A DNA stretch of 64,000 nt from an uncultured Flavobacteriaceae bacterium (GTDB lineage Bacteria; Bacteroidota; Bacteroidia; Flavobacteriales; Flavobacteriaceae): positions 1-64,000 of the forward strand of contig CANMSB010000013.1 of NCBI GenBank assembly GCA_947500445.1, in the 5' to 3' direction. Made by a program: the position numbers and the translations under genes. This document shows positions 35,318 through 43,862 of this stretch, one piece after another. The notes below the pieces were generated by a model that was not told where the DNA came from, did no database searches, and saw nothing but the letters and a program-made list of their open reading frames with translations. How positions within the stretch are numbered: position 1 is the first letter of the stretch; each line of letters opens with the position of its first letter.

Positions 35318-35863
35318 TTGAAGGAAATTACCACCATTTTGGAAAAACCCCTGTACACCGATATTTGCCAAGAGGCGCTTTTCGAAAAAATATACGACCA
35401 ACACGCCCGGAACCTTCAGGATTTCCTGTATTATAAATACGGTAACAACCTCAATCCTGCCGACAAGATGCAGGAAGCATTTGTAAAACTTTGGGAAAAC
35501 TGCTCCAAAGTCACCTTCGAAAAAGCCAAATCATACCTGTTTACCGTTGCCAATAATATGATGTTGAACGAGGTAAAGCACCAAAAAGTTGTGTTGGCCC
35601 ATAAAAAAATACCCACTGACGATCGTACCAATGAAAATCCGGAGTACCTGTTGCAGCAACAAGAATACTATAAAAAGTATCAAGATTGCCTCGCCAAAAT
35701 GAGCGAGGAACAGCGCACCGCATTTCTCTTAAGTAAGGTAGAGGGAAAAAAACATAGCGAAATTGCCGAAATGTTGGGCGTCACCAAAAAGGTGGTGGAG
35801 TACCGTATTTACTCGGCTTTTGCGTTATTGAAAAAAGATCTTGAAAATTTTCGTGTAAAATAA
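35318..35863 (+). CDS. RNA polymerase ECF-type sigma factor
   Basis: 181 residues. Sigma-70 region 2 covers about residues 22-90 (LQDFLYYKYGNNLNPADKMQ; SYLFTVANNMMLNEVKHQK) and region 4 about 120-176 (MSEEQRTAFLLSKVEGKKHSEIAEMLGVTKKVVEYRI). It directs transcription of the FecR/TonB receptor genes that follow, and probably its own regulon. The start is uncertain: the TTG at 35318 lies inside TACTTTTG (35313-35320), a perfect -7 consensus. If that element is used, translation must begin later, most likely at the TTG at 35339. There is no ATG in the first part of the frame. Confidence 0.93.
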   Translation: MKEITTILEKPLYTDICQEALFEKIYDQHARNLQDFLYYKYGNNLNPADKMQEAFVKLWENCSKVTFEKAKSYLFTVANNMMLNEVKHQKVVLAHKKIPTDDRTNENPEYLLQQQEYYKKYQDCLAKMSEEQRTAFLLSKVEGKKHSEIAEMLGVTKKVVEYRIYSAFALLKKDLENFRVK

Positions 35864-35882
35864 TCAGGAGTTTTCAAGTTTA

Positions 35883-35894
35883 GGTTGTTCTATA
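35883..35894 (+). promoter_or_regulatory. 12-base motif GGTTGTTCTATA, copy 2, before fecR
   Basis: Exact repeat of the motif found before the divergent lipoprotein gene, here 16 bp before the fecR ATG and 19 bp after the sigma stop. It would let the sigma factor drive fecR and the receptor without its own gene. Confidence 0.45.
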
Positions 35895-35910
35895 TCAAAG
35901 TAACCGAATT

Positions 35911-36822
35911 ATGAATCAGGAAGACTTAGAAAAAAAGTGGCTTTTAGAAACGTTGGAAGAAACTGAGGCCAAAGCGTTCCATTCTTTAGAGGATGCCGAC
36001 TTTTACGAAAACATCGTAAAGGATGCCGCTGCCTTTAAGGCGGCCGATTTTTCTGAGACTCCCGATTTTGCCAGTTTTAAGAAAACGCGAATGCCACAGG
36101 CGGCACCGACACCGGTCAGATCTCTTTGGAGAGGACGGTTCTTGCGCATTGCCAGCGTATTCGTCATTCTTTTTGGCCTCTATTACCTATTCCTTTTAAA
36201 CAACGGCACCGATATCGCTACCGGAATGGCCGAAAAAACCGAAATCACCTTGCCCGATGGCAGTATCGCATCCTTAAATGCCGGTTCCTCATTGGCGTTC
36301 AATGAAAACGATTGGGACACCGAAAGATCGGTAACCCTTACCGGAGAGGCATATTTTGATGTTGAAAAAGGTTCCAAGTTCGATGTGGTTACCGAAAACG
36401 GTACCGTTAGTGTACTGGGAACGGAGTTCAATGTACGCTTAAGGGAAGGCATTCTTGAGGTACGTTGCTATGAAGGTTCCGTTAGGGTACAACGCGGTGC
36501 GGTCACCGAAATTTTACAAGTTGGCGATAACGTACAGCTTACCGGTACCAAGGCCGTTCTTGGAAACCATACGGCCACCACACCGGAATGGACACAAAAC
36601 AAAAGCGTTTTTGAACGCACCAAGGCAACGGTCGTATTTGCCGAAATGGAACGTCAGTTCGGGGTTTCCATCGATCATGATGCCATCGATTCCGAAATGC
36701 GCTTCACCGGAGGCTTCGATCATAATAATCTTGAAACCGCACTGAAGGCCGTAACGCTGCCATTGGAGCTCGAGTATGAAATACTAAAGCCCGATATGGT
36801 ACGTTTAAGTACTCGTGAGTAA
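35911..36822 (+). CDS. FecR family anti-sigma/signal transducer
   Basis: 303 residues. A short cytosolic N-terminal part (1-75) binds sigma. One transmembrane segment (about 77-96) precedes the periplasmic FecR domain with its characteristic TEITLPDGSIASLNAGS (near 110-126), EAYFDVEKG and SVLGTEFNVR segments. A C-terminal domain (about 240-300, including SEMRFTGGFDHNNLETALKAV) resembles the secretin/TonB short N-terminal-like fold and would contact the receptor. In characterised FecIR systems this protein passes the signal of receptor occupancy to the sigma factor. It lies 47 bp after the sigma gene and overlaps the receptor gene by 8 bp. Confidence 0.95.
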   Translation: MNQEDLEKKWLLETLEETEAKAFHSLEDADFYENIVKDAAAFKAADFSETPDFASFKKTRMPQAAPTPVRSLWRGRFLRIASVFVILFGLYYLFLLNNGTDIATGMAEKTEITLPDGSIASLNAGSSLAFNENDWDTERSVTLTGEAYFDVEKGSKFDVVTENGTVSVLGTEFNVRLREGILEVRCYEGSVRVQRGAVTEILQVGDNVQLTGTKAVLGNHTATTPEWTQNKSVFERTKATVVFAEMERQFGVSIDHDAIDSEMRFTGGFDHNNLETALKAVTLPLELEYEILKPDMVRLSTRE

Positions 36823-39322
36823 AACGAACGTACTAAAAGCCTTACTTATATGCTTCATTGTTCCATCCCTCTTCTCCCAATCCGGAGAAGAAAGGGATTT
36901 TAGTGCTATCATACAAGACTTACAAAACCGTTTTGAAGTACAGTTCAATTATGCCTCGGAACTTGCCGAAAATACCGTACTGGCGGCCCCTGACAGCGAT
37001 TTAAAATTACGGCCGTCCTTAGAATATCTTGAAAAAAAACTCAACCTTCGGTTTGAATTTCTTTCGCCATCGGTCATTTCCATCTTTAGAAAAACAACGA
37101 TCTGTGGACGCATTCTGGACAAGAATACCGGGGAGCCGCTTCCCTATGCCACGGTGCAGACCGAGAAAAAGGGTACGATTACCGATGAATGGGGTTACTT
37201 TGAAATGGAGCTTCCCAAAACGGCACGTCAACTTCAAGTACACCATATCGGACATCGAAGTCTTTACCGAAGTACCGCCTTCCTGAGCAAAAACGATTGT
37301 GCGGACCTCTATCTGATCGCTCGACCCGAGGAGCTGGAAGAGGTCATTATTTACGATTACATTATACGGGGTATGGCCAAATCGAGCGAAGGGTCCTATG
37401 ATATTGATTTTAAGCGAATGGGACTGCTTCCCGGACTCATCGATGACGATGTACTACAAACGGTACAAGTACTGCCCGGCATACAGAGTGTGGACGAAAC
37501 GGTGTCCAACATCAATATCAGGGGAGGGAGCAACGATCAAAACCTATTTCTTTGGGACGGTATTAAAATGTACCAATCGGGACATTTCTTTGGTCTCATA
37601 TCCATGTACAATCCCTACATCACCAAAAACGTATCCCTTAAAAAAAATGGAAGCTCGGCCGGGATGACCGATGGGGTTTCCGGTACCATTGCCATGGCTA
37701 CCGAAAATTATATCGATCCGGACACCAAGGGCGGTATTTCCATCAATCTTTTGGATGCCGCGGGTTTTTCCAACATTGCCCTATCTCCCAAAAGTTCCCT
37801 AAAGATAGCGGCGCGCAAATCCATCAGCGATTTTGTGGACACCCCAACCTTTTCATCCTATTTTGATCGCATTGCACAAAATACGGAAGTATCCAATGCC
37901 GAAGAAAACGCTTCCGGGGAATCCGATATCGGCTTCGATTATTATGATACCGCGTTGCGTTTGCTCTACAGGCCATCGGAAAAAGATCGGATAAGGGCCA
38001 ATGTAATCTATGTGAGCAACGAATTGAACTTTACCGAAAACCCGATGACCTCCAGTTTTGGACAGGGAAGGGAGAGTATGGCCGAACAGAACAGCCTGGG
38101 TTTTGGCCTTTTTTACACCCGGCAATGGAACAGCTCCATACATACCGATATCGAGATTTACAATACCGATTACCGTTTGCGTGCGGTGAATGCGAACGTG
38201 GAAAGAAACCAACGTTTCCTTCAGGAAAATACGGTGTCGGAAACCGGCGCCAAACTTTCCATATCATCGGCCCTGGGCGAAAACTCCCGTTTTTCGAACG
38301 GGGTACAGTTGTTCGAAACCAAGGTCACCAACCTGGACGATGTGGACGAACCCCGCTTTATAGACCTTCAAGGAAATGTATTACGCACGTATGCCCTGTG
38401 GTCGGAACTGTCGCTCCTTACCCCCAACAAACAGACCCGCGCCAATATAGGCCTTCGCTACAATTATTTGGACAAGTTTCAAAAACAGCTGATAGAACCT
38501 CGGATCGGAATCAATCACAAAATATCCAAAAAATTTGATGCAGAATTGCTTGGGGAGTTCAAACACCAAAGTACCTCGCAACTGATTAATTTTCAAACCG
38601 ACTTCTTGGGTCTGGAAAAACGCCGATGGCAGCTTGCCGATGAAGTATCGGTACCCGTAATTACCAGTAGACAGGTATCCCTGGGCCTCAATTTTAACGA
38701 CCGCGGTTGGTTGGCCAGTACTGCCGGCTATTACAAAAAGGTTTACGGCATCACCACACAGAGCCAAGGGTTTACCGACCTGTACCAGTTTGCCAGAACT
38801 TCAGGGGATTATGCTTCCTACGGCGCGGATGTACTATTGCGTAAAGAATTCAAAAAAAGTGCGGTTTGGGCATGCTATACCTTTTTGAACAGCACCTACT
38901 ATTTTGACGAACTACCGGAAACGGAATTCCAAAGTAATTTCAATATTACCAATACCCTTTGCCTGGGTGCAAACAAGGAAATAGGCAAATTTCGCTTGGC
39001 GGGCAGCATGAATTATCGCTCGGGAAAACCGTTTACCGGACTAAATGAAACGGAACCGGTAACGGACGGCAGCTTGAACTATAATGCGGCCAATGAGGAA
39101 CGCCAAAAGCCCTTTTTTAGAACGGATATCTCCACCAGCTACAAAATGGATATCAAAGAAATCGGCTCCCTGCGCTTGGCATTTTCCATTTGGAACGTGC
39201 TGAACCGTAAAAATGTGCTGAATACCACCTTTGCGGCCAGCAGTGCCGATACTCCCATACGGCGTGAACAAGTATCGCTGGGGCTCACTCCCAACTTCTC
39301 TTTACGGTTTCAAATCGATTGA
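36815..39322 (+). CDS. FecA-type TonB-dependent receptor
   Basis: 835 residues, GTG start at 36815 overlapping fecR by 8 bp, with a signal peptide (ALLICFIVPSLFSQ). Domain order: STN signalling domain (about 28-88), carboxypeptidase-regulatory-like domain (about 91-170; ICGRILDKNTGEPLPYATV), plug (about 195-300; INIRGGSNDQNLFLWDGI) and outer-membrane beta-barrel to the terminal FSLRFQID. The STN domain plus adjacent FecR and ECF sigma mark a transducer-type receptor that controls its own synthesis. The substrate is unknown. There is no SusD partner, so a siderophore, cofactor or other small ligand is as likely as a glycan. A 12-bp-stem terminator follows. Confidence 0.94.
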   Translation: MSKTNVLKALLICFIVPSLFSQSGEERDFSAIIQDLQNRFEVQFNYASELAENTVLAAPDSDLKLRPSLEYLEKKLNLRFEFLSPSVISIFRKTTICGRILDKNTGEPLPYATVQTEKKGTITDEWGYFEMELPKTARQLQVHHIGHRSLYRSTAFLSKNDCADLYLIARPEELEEVIIYDYIIRGMAKSSEGSYDIDFKRMGLLPGLIDDDVLQTVQVLPGIQSVDETVSNINIRGGSNDQNLFLWDGIKMYQSGHFFGLISMYNPYITKNVSLKKNGSSAGMTDGVSGTIAMATENYIDPDTKGGISINLLDAAGFSNIALSPKSSLKIAARKSISDFVDTPTFSSYFDRIAQNTEVSNAEENASGESDIGFDYYDTALRLLYRPSEKDRIRANVIYVSNELNFTENPMTSSFGQGRESMAEQNSLGFGLFYTRQWNSSIHTDIEIYNTDYRLRAVNANVERNQRFLQENTVSETGAKLSISSALGENSRFSNGVQLFETKVTNLDDVDEPRFIDLQGNVLRTYALWSELSLLTPNKQTRANIGLRYNYLDKFQKQLIEPRIGINHKISKKFDAELLGEFKHQSTSQLINFQTDFLGLEKRRWQLADEVSVPVITSRQVSLGLNFNDRGWLASTAGYYKKVYGITTQSQGFTDLYQFARTSGDYASYGADVLLRKEFKKSAVWACYTFLNSTYYFDELPETEFQSNFNITNTLCLGANKEIGKFRLAGSMNYRSGKPFTGLNETEPVTDGSLNYNAANEERQKPFFRTDISTSYKMDIKEIGSLRLAFSIWNVLNRKNVLNTTFAASSADTPIRREQVSLGLTPNFSLRFQID

Positions 39323-39358
39323 AGGCTACCGTCGTTCCGCAAGATGTTTAAAAACAAA

Positions 39359-39390
39359 AAACTGCGCTTTCGGGGGAAAAAGCGCAGTTT
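39359..39390. terminator. terminator hairpin after TonB receptor gene, shared with small minus-strand gene
   Basis: AAACTGCGCTTT (39359-39370) and AAAGCGCAGTTT (39379-39390) form a perfect 12-bp stem with an 8-nt loop. A/T tracts flank both sides, so it can work in either direction: for the receptor operon (stop 39322) and for the facing 47-residue gene (stop 39424). Confidence 0.85.
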
Positions 39391-39423
39391 CTTAAGTAGG
39401 TACTAAAGATTTGGAACATTAAA

Positions 39424-39567
39424 CTATACAATTATGAGCAAACTTGCAAAAATAGTCGATGTAAGGACCATCAGGCTATATAGTAATGTGGCCTGATTGG
39501 AATATAATTTCTCTATTTCCATATTATGGTCTAAAGGTAGGGCGGGGGTCGTTTTGGTATTTTTCAT
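39424..39567 (-). CDS. 47-residue small membrane protein
   Basis: A short frame with start ATG at 39567 and stop at 39424. It has a hydrophilic N-terminal half (MKNTKTTPALPLDHNMEIEK) and a C-terminal hydrophobic helix (LLYSLMVLTSTIFASLLIIV), so a single-pass membrane peptide is predicted. Support for it being real: the frame ends 34 bp before a bidirectional terminator, and an A/T-rich promoter-like stretch of about 200 bp precedes it. I recognise no family. It could still be a chance ORF; homologues at the same place in related genomes would settle it. Confidence 0.5.
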   Translation of the reverse strand: MKNTKTTPALPLDHNMEIEKLYSNQATLLYSLMVLTSTIFASLLIIV

Positions 39568-39879
39568 AGGTTTTTGGTATTATAGATTTGGTATCTGTAT
39601 ATAAAACAATCCATCTTCATAAACTCCTGAAAAAAAAGACGCTTTTTTTAAATTTTTCTTAGCTAAAATTCTAATTAGCTGTTTTTCAATAATTTAAAAT
39701 GAAAAAAATATTGCTCTTTTTTTCGGTTTTTTTTCATTTCGTTAAACGTTTCACCTTTTACATCAATTATTAGTTAAAATTTGCCTTATACCATTTTAAC
39801 TGGTAATCGGTATCAAACCCTTGAACATACGCTACAGCTTGTTCCGGAAAAGGTAATGTCGTCCTTTTCAACGGTCGCC
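39568..39879. other. A/T-rich intergenic region
   Basis: 312 bp without a gene, very A/T-rich at 39600-39780. It contains a partial copy of the 26-nt palindrome family (ATACCATTTTAAC at 39788-39800, followed by TGGTAAT). Confidence 0.6.
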
Positions 39880-39913
39880 TTGCATCTATTACCAAACGAA
39901 CGGAGTACCTTTG
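39880..39913 (+). promoter_or_regulatory. promoter of MATE transporter gene
   Basis: TTG (39880-39882), 23 bp, TACCTTTG (39906-39913) matches the Bacteroidota promoter form. It lies 51 bp before the chosen ATG at 39965 and overlaps the alternative TTG start at 39911, which argues against that longer frame. Confidence 0.5.
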
Positions 39914-39964
39914 TCAGCGTTGTTCAAAATTTCTTTGGGCGGCCTACACCTTAAACCTTTAAAT

Positions 39965-41353
39965 ATGGCCAACGTTTCGGCAACAGCACTAGGTTCGGAA
40001 CCCATAGGGAAGCTCCTAGTAAAACAGGCCGTTCCCGCATCGATCGGGATATTGGTCATGTCGCTAAACGTACTGGTCGATTCCATTTTTGTAGGCAATT
40101 GGATCGGAAGTATCGCTATTGCCGCAATCAACGTGGTGCTGCCCGTCTCCTTTTTCATAGGTGCCCTGGGCATGGCTATCGGCATCGGGGGGTCCAGCAT
40201 TATTTCCCGGGCGCTTGGGGCAAACGACAGGGCAAAGGCGGTAAATACCTTTGGGAACCAAATAACCCTTACCCTGCTGGTAACCATTTCCATGGTGGTA
40301 TTGGGCCTTTTTTTTGTTGATTCCCTTATTCCCGCATTTGGGGGGAAGGGCGACATTTTTGCACCGGCAAAGATCTACTATGTTATCGTACTCTATGGGA
40401 TTCCCTTTTTAGCGTTGTGCATGATGGGGAATACCGTTATCCGCGCCGAGGGCAAACCCCGGTTCGCCATGATCGCCATGATCATCCCGTCCGTGGGCAA
40501 CCTTCTTATGGACTATGTTTTTATCTACCTCTTCGACTGGGGCATGGAAGGTGCGGCCTGGGCGACCACTATTGGGTATGTGCTATGCTTCAGCTACATC
40601 CTATACTTTTTTAGGTCGAAACACTCCGAACTAAAATTAGGCGCGAACTGTTTTGTGCTGCGTTTTTCCATTATCAAGGAAATCGGCGCCTTGGGGTTCG
40701 TTACCCTTTCGCGGCAAGCGACTACCAGTGTGGTGTATCTATTAATGAACAATATTTTGTTCGGACTTGGTGGCGAGGCCATGGTAGCCGTATACGCCAT
40801 TATCGGTCGAATGCTCATGTTCGCCCTGTTTCCGGTATTTGGGGTTACCCAAGGCTTTCTGCCCATCGCCGGGTTCAATTATGGGGCAAAAAAATATGAT
40901 CGGGTACGCAAAACCATCAATATGGCCATTTTATATGCCGCCTTGTTGGCAACCGTAGTGTTTGTCGGGCTTTTTACATTTCCTGCGGAAATCGCCTCGC
41001 TCTTTCTGAGTTCCAAGGAGGGCCTGCCCGAAAGCGAACTGGCCATTAACGCTTTTGTATTGGAACATACTCCCTTGGCCATGCGCTGGGTTTTTGCGGC
41101 AACGCCCATAATTGCTTTACAACTGATCGGGGCTGCCTATTTTCAAGCTATCGGGAAAGCCGTTCCGGCGCTGCTACTTACTCTTACCCGACAGGGATTC
41201 TTTTTTATTCCCTTGATCCTTATCCTACCCAAGTATTACGGTGAACTTGGGGTATGGACCTCCTTTGCCATTGCCGATGTGCTGGCCACCCTGGTAACGG
41301 GCTTTTATTTGCGAAGGGAAATAAAAAGGACCTTGAACGTTCCGGTCGTATAA
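39965..41353 (+). CDS. MATE family efflux transporter
   Basis: 462 residues with about twelve transmembrane helices in two similar halves. The first half begins at LLVKQAVPASIGILVMSLNVLVDSIFVGNWIG, the usual MATE N-terminus. GALGMAIGIGGSSIISRALGANDRAKA is the family loop in the first half and GVTQGFLPIAGFNYGAKKYDRV its counterpart in the second. The family exports cationic drugs or metabolites using Na+ or H+ gradients; substrates cannot be predicted. It is monocistronic, with its own promoter. Confidence 0.94.
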   Translation: MANVSATALGSEPIGKLLVKQAVPASIGILVMSLNVLVDSIFVGNWIGSIAIAAINVVLPVSFFIGALGMAIGIGGSSIISRALGANDRAKAVNTFGNQITLTLLVTISMVVLGLFFVDSLIPAFGGKGDIFAPAKIYYVIVLYGIPFLALCMMGNTVIRAEGKPRFAMIAMIIPSVGNLLMDYVFIYLFDWGMEGAAWATTIGYVLCFSYILYFFRSKHSELKLGANCFVLRFSIIKEIGALGFVTLSRQATTSVVYLLMNNILFGLGGEAMVAVYAIIGRMLMFALFPVFGVTQGFLPIAGFNYGAKKYDRVRKTINMAILYAALLATVVFVGLFTFPAEIASLFLSSKEGLPESELAINAFVLEHTPLAMRWVFAATPIIALQLIGAAYFQAIGKAVPALLLTLTRQGFFFIPLILILPKYYGELGVWTSFAIADVLATLVTGFYLRREIKRTLNVPVV

Positions 41354-41503
41354 TACCGGGCCAAACCTATAATCGGTCCCATGGGCCACAACCCTTGGGA
41401 CAACTGCATAATTGTAAGAGGTGTTTTATGCGGTAGTATTTAAGGAGAATACCCCCCCAAAAGAAGCCTTCTAAAAAAAAGAACTGCATTGTAACGATAA
41501 AAT

Positions 41504-41533
41504 TTGCGACATGTAAATTTTCCCCTACTTTTG
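41504..41533 (+). promoter_or_regulatory. consensus Bacteroidota promoter for small gene
   Basis: TTG (41504-41506), a 19-bp spacer, and TACTTTTG (41526-41533) fit both the -33 and -7 elements at the expected spacing. The ATG at 41550 lies 17 bp downstream and that at 41562 lies 29 bp downstream, implying a very short leader. Confidence 0.65.
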
Positions 41534-41549
41534 TTTCCCTATCTTGCTA

Positions 41550-41807
41550 ATGTTGTTGCAGATGACCTTGTACGATTTTTTAATGTTGGACACCAAGGAA
41601 CAAATGGCCAAAATTATGGTCAGTGGTACCCTAGTTACCCATTTGCACACCAAAACCAGCTCCTTCGCGCTGTATTCGATACATACCTTTTTTGTAGAGT
41701 TGGAATATTTGAAAGAACCGGAAACCAGCAATCAAGAACCCATATTGCTGCGCAAGCGTATTTTTAAGTCCGGTAATGAAATGGAAAAATATGTAGACGT
41801 GCTCTAG
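41550..41807 (+). CDS. small protein of unknown function
   Basis: 85 residues from the ATG at 41550 (79-81 if a later ATG such as 41562 is used). Soluble, with an alternating strand-helix pattern (MAKIMVSGTLVTHL; SFALYSIHTFFVELEYL) followed by a charged stretch (EPILLRKRIFKSGNEMEKYV). The strand pattern suggests a small beta-sheet protein. A good promoter directly upstream supports it. It is convergent with the 96-residue gene on the other strand, overlapping by 4 bp. No family recognised. Confidence 0.65.
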   Translation: MLLQMTLYDFLMLDTKEQMAKIMVSGTLVTHLHTKTSSFALYSIHTFFVELEYLKEPETSNQEPILLRKRIFKSGNEMEKYVDVL

Positions 41808-42094
41808 CGGTCCAAGCTTCCGCGATCTTCGAGCAGTTTCATCATGGTATAAACTTCTTGGTACATTTTGGACTTGCTTTTCTTGTTGTCCAAAATACGA
41901 TGGGTATCGTGATAATCGTAGGTGTAGGTAGCTGCAAATTCCTCAATGTCGTCAATGTTGAAATCCACGTATTTCTGCAATACATCGGATGGTTTTACCA
42001 CATGTAACCGATCCTCGTTAAACGCATCGAAAAAGTCCCATAACCCTTCCTTTGCCTTGCCCAACATTTTAAAAATCCCCCGAAGCACCTTCAT
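41804..42094 (-). CDS. small protein of unknown function
   Basis: 96 residues, soluble, mostly helical and acidic in the middle (DVLQKYVDFNIDDIEEFA), with a basic C-terminus. No recognised domain. Its first 26 bp overlap the end of the 161-167-residue membrane protein gene. With the small lipoprotein gene upstream these three form a leftward set of unknown purpose. A later start (MLGKAKEGL, 42067) is possible and would remove the overlap. Confidence 0.6.
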   Translation of the reverse strand: MKVLRGIFKMLGKAKEGLWDFFDAFNEDRLHVVKPSDVLQKYVDFNIDDIEEFAATYTYDYHDTHRILDNKKSKSKMYQEVYTMMKLLEDRGSLDR

Positions 42095-42572
42095 TTAACT
42101 GTTTGCTTTTTTCACTATTCAACTTGTTTCTCCTGTCTAAAAAATAATATACAAAAACGCCGATTGTCGCCGCTATGGTAATGTAAAACTTTGTACTAGT
42201 ATCATTATAGTCCGTTACCTTTGCGTTCAACAAAAATATCGAAATAGTGTATCCGCTTAAGATGACCGGCACTAGAAGCGCTATGCGATAGTACTTCCCT
42301 TTGGCGTCCATCATCCAGCCCAAAAATCCTATATGCGCAAACAAATGGATGAACAAGTTGTATAAAAATACTCTGTAAGAACTAAAGCCTGCTACCCTTC
42401 CGTTCGAATTGGTCAACAATTCTTGTAATCCAACTTGAGGAATCCAAGGTCTTACACCTACCGCCTTTGCCGTAATGACATCGTGAAAATAGGGCATGGT
42501 CGACACCAAAATGATGCCGACCACAACCAGCAATTCTTTAAGTGTCGTCTTCATCCATTTCTTCTGTGCCAA
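42069..42572 (-). CDS. four-span membrane protein of unknown function
   Basis: 167 residues (161 if it starts at the ATG at 42554). Four hydrophobic segments are visible (about 11-27, 66-88, 96-115 and 126-146). The first may act as a signal anchor. A basic, Lys-rich cytosolic tail ends in SGDF. It has no known motif. The neighbours are a small lipoprotein upstream, overlapping by 17-35 bp, and a 96-residue soluble protein downstream. Confidence 0.65.
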   Translation of the reverse strand: MAQKKWMKTTLKELLVVVGIILVSTMPYFHDVITAKAVGVRPWIPQVGLQELLTNSNGRVAGFSSYRVFLYNLFIHLFAHIGFLGWMMDAKGKYYRIALLVPVILSGYTISIFLLNAKVTDYNDTSTKFYITIAATIGVFVYYFLDRRNKLNSEKSKQLNEGASGDF

Positions 42573-42681
42573 TTGAATCTACGATTATGTCTTCCTCCGC
42601 AATATCACTTTTTGTACAAGAACTTCCCAATACCATCATACCTGTTGCCACTAGGGTAAACACTAACTTTTGTAACTTCAT
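42538..42681 (-). CDS. 47-residue lipoprotein
   Basis: Frame from the ATG at 42681 to the stop at 42538. The N-terminus KLQKLVFTLVATGMMVLGSSC is a lipoprotein signal peptide with the lipidated Cys at residue 22. The mature part is only about 25 residues and very acidic (EEDIIVDSIGTEEMDEDD). The frame overlaps the start of the next gene by 17-35 bp. The complete lipobox and correct strand make a real gene likely despite the length. Confidence 0.6.
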   Translation of the reverse strand: MKLQKLVFTLVATGMMVLGSSCTKSDIAEEDIIVDSIGTEEMDEDDT

Positions 42682-42956
42682 AACTATAAAATTTAAGGTT
42701 TTTAACGCCCCAAATTTATAGTCCTACCCATGCCGTTCAACGAGTGCTAGTGAAACATATACAACACATATCAACACTTGTAGGATTTTCCTACAAACGC
42801 CTACCGTACCTAACAAATGTAAATGAAAGATCTCCAATTGTAAAACGTTTGGCAATCTTTTCGGTGAAATTTTTTTCGTGCCGTTCCCGTACCCCATTTA
42901 CAAACAGACGTCAGTCTTCGGCCTGACACGGGCGGGCCCTCACAGCAGTAAACGGT

Positions 42957-43745
42957 TTACAAGCCGTCGTATGCCCGTTGTACCCTTTTGGCCCCGTATT
43001 GGCGTTCCAGCCTTCGAATGGAGAAGTGTGCCTCGGCCATATTTTGAAAATGGTGGATAAAGGCCAAGTTGATGGATGCCCCGCCCGCCGCACCCAAAAT
43101 CGGGACGGCCTGGGCCACAAATTTTTCGGACACCTGAATGCTAAAACGGGCCGCTATGGAAGCGATAAATTGCAGTACCGGATTGGCACTTCCCCTGAGC
43201 AACCCCTCTAAGGCTTTTGTACCGCCTTTGATGGTGGAACCAAGGGCCACCCGCGAAGCATAATAACCCGTTTCCAAACTGTCGTCGTGTTTGGTATTAC
43301 CGCCCAGGGCGAATACCTGTAAACAGGCCAGTTGGGTATCGAGTTCGGACAAGTCCTCGCCATGATTGCGGGCGATGTCCATAATGGACCGCATCATCAG
43401 CTTGGTGGCTAGGGTAAGATCCACTGCAAAAGCGGAAACCCCTAGGGCACCACCAATAAAACCGGAAGAGGTAACCAAGGCCTTATAGGTCTTGTTCAAT
43501 GGGGCCGGGGGGCCGTCATTTTTTTTCATGGAGGCCAAATTGGCCTTTACCACCCCGTGCAATACCTTATAACTGAGTTTTTGTAGCCACTGCTGTTGTT
43601 TTTTGGGCAAGAGTGCAATACGGTTTTCAATAACATTACCAAGCTTATTGAGTCCCTGCATGGTCCAATGCACCTGTTCCATTTTGCGTTTGGCGTTCAT
43701 TAGCGCGAGTTCGTCCTCAATGGTCAATTCCTTGGTCTGTGTCAT
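42957..43745 (-). CDS. EcsC family protein
   Basis: 262 residues resembling the EcsC family. It shows the helical N-terminal part, the central GGALGVSAFAVDLTLATKLMMRSI membrane-associated glycine-rich segment (about 98-121), and GAAGGASINLAFIHHFQNMA near the end (about 222-241). EcsC proteins accompany ABC transporters in Firmicutes, but free-standing bacterial members are of unknown role, probably membrane-attached. It stands alone here and no ABC genes are nearby. Confidence 0.82.
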   Translation of the reverse strand: MTQTKELTIEDELALMNAKRKMEQVHWTMQGLNKLGNVIENRIALLPKKQQQWLQKLSYKVLHGVVKANLASMKKNDGPPAPLNKTYKALVTSSGFIGGALGVSAFAVDLTLATKLMMRSIMDIARNHGEDLSELDTQLACLQVFALGGNTKHDDSLETGYYASRVALGSTIKGGTKALEGLLRGSANPVLQFIASIAARFSIQVSEKFVAQAVPILGAAGGASINLAFIHHFQNMAEAHFSIRRLERQYGAKRVQRAYDGL

Positions 43746-43862
43746 TTGAATCGTTTATAGTATTGGTAGTAAAAAAAGGGCTTCCGTTACAACCACTTGT
43801 GGTATACCCCTGAAACACCCCACCGGCAAGGGGGCCGATCAAGGCATTGCATTTGTTTCAAC

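Noticed and set aside
41504-41767. Alternative rightward frame over the 85-aa gene
   Set aside because: It starts with the TTG of the -33 promoter element and its translation lacks strand-helix regularity; the other frame follows the promoter correctly.
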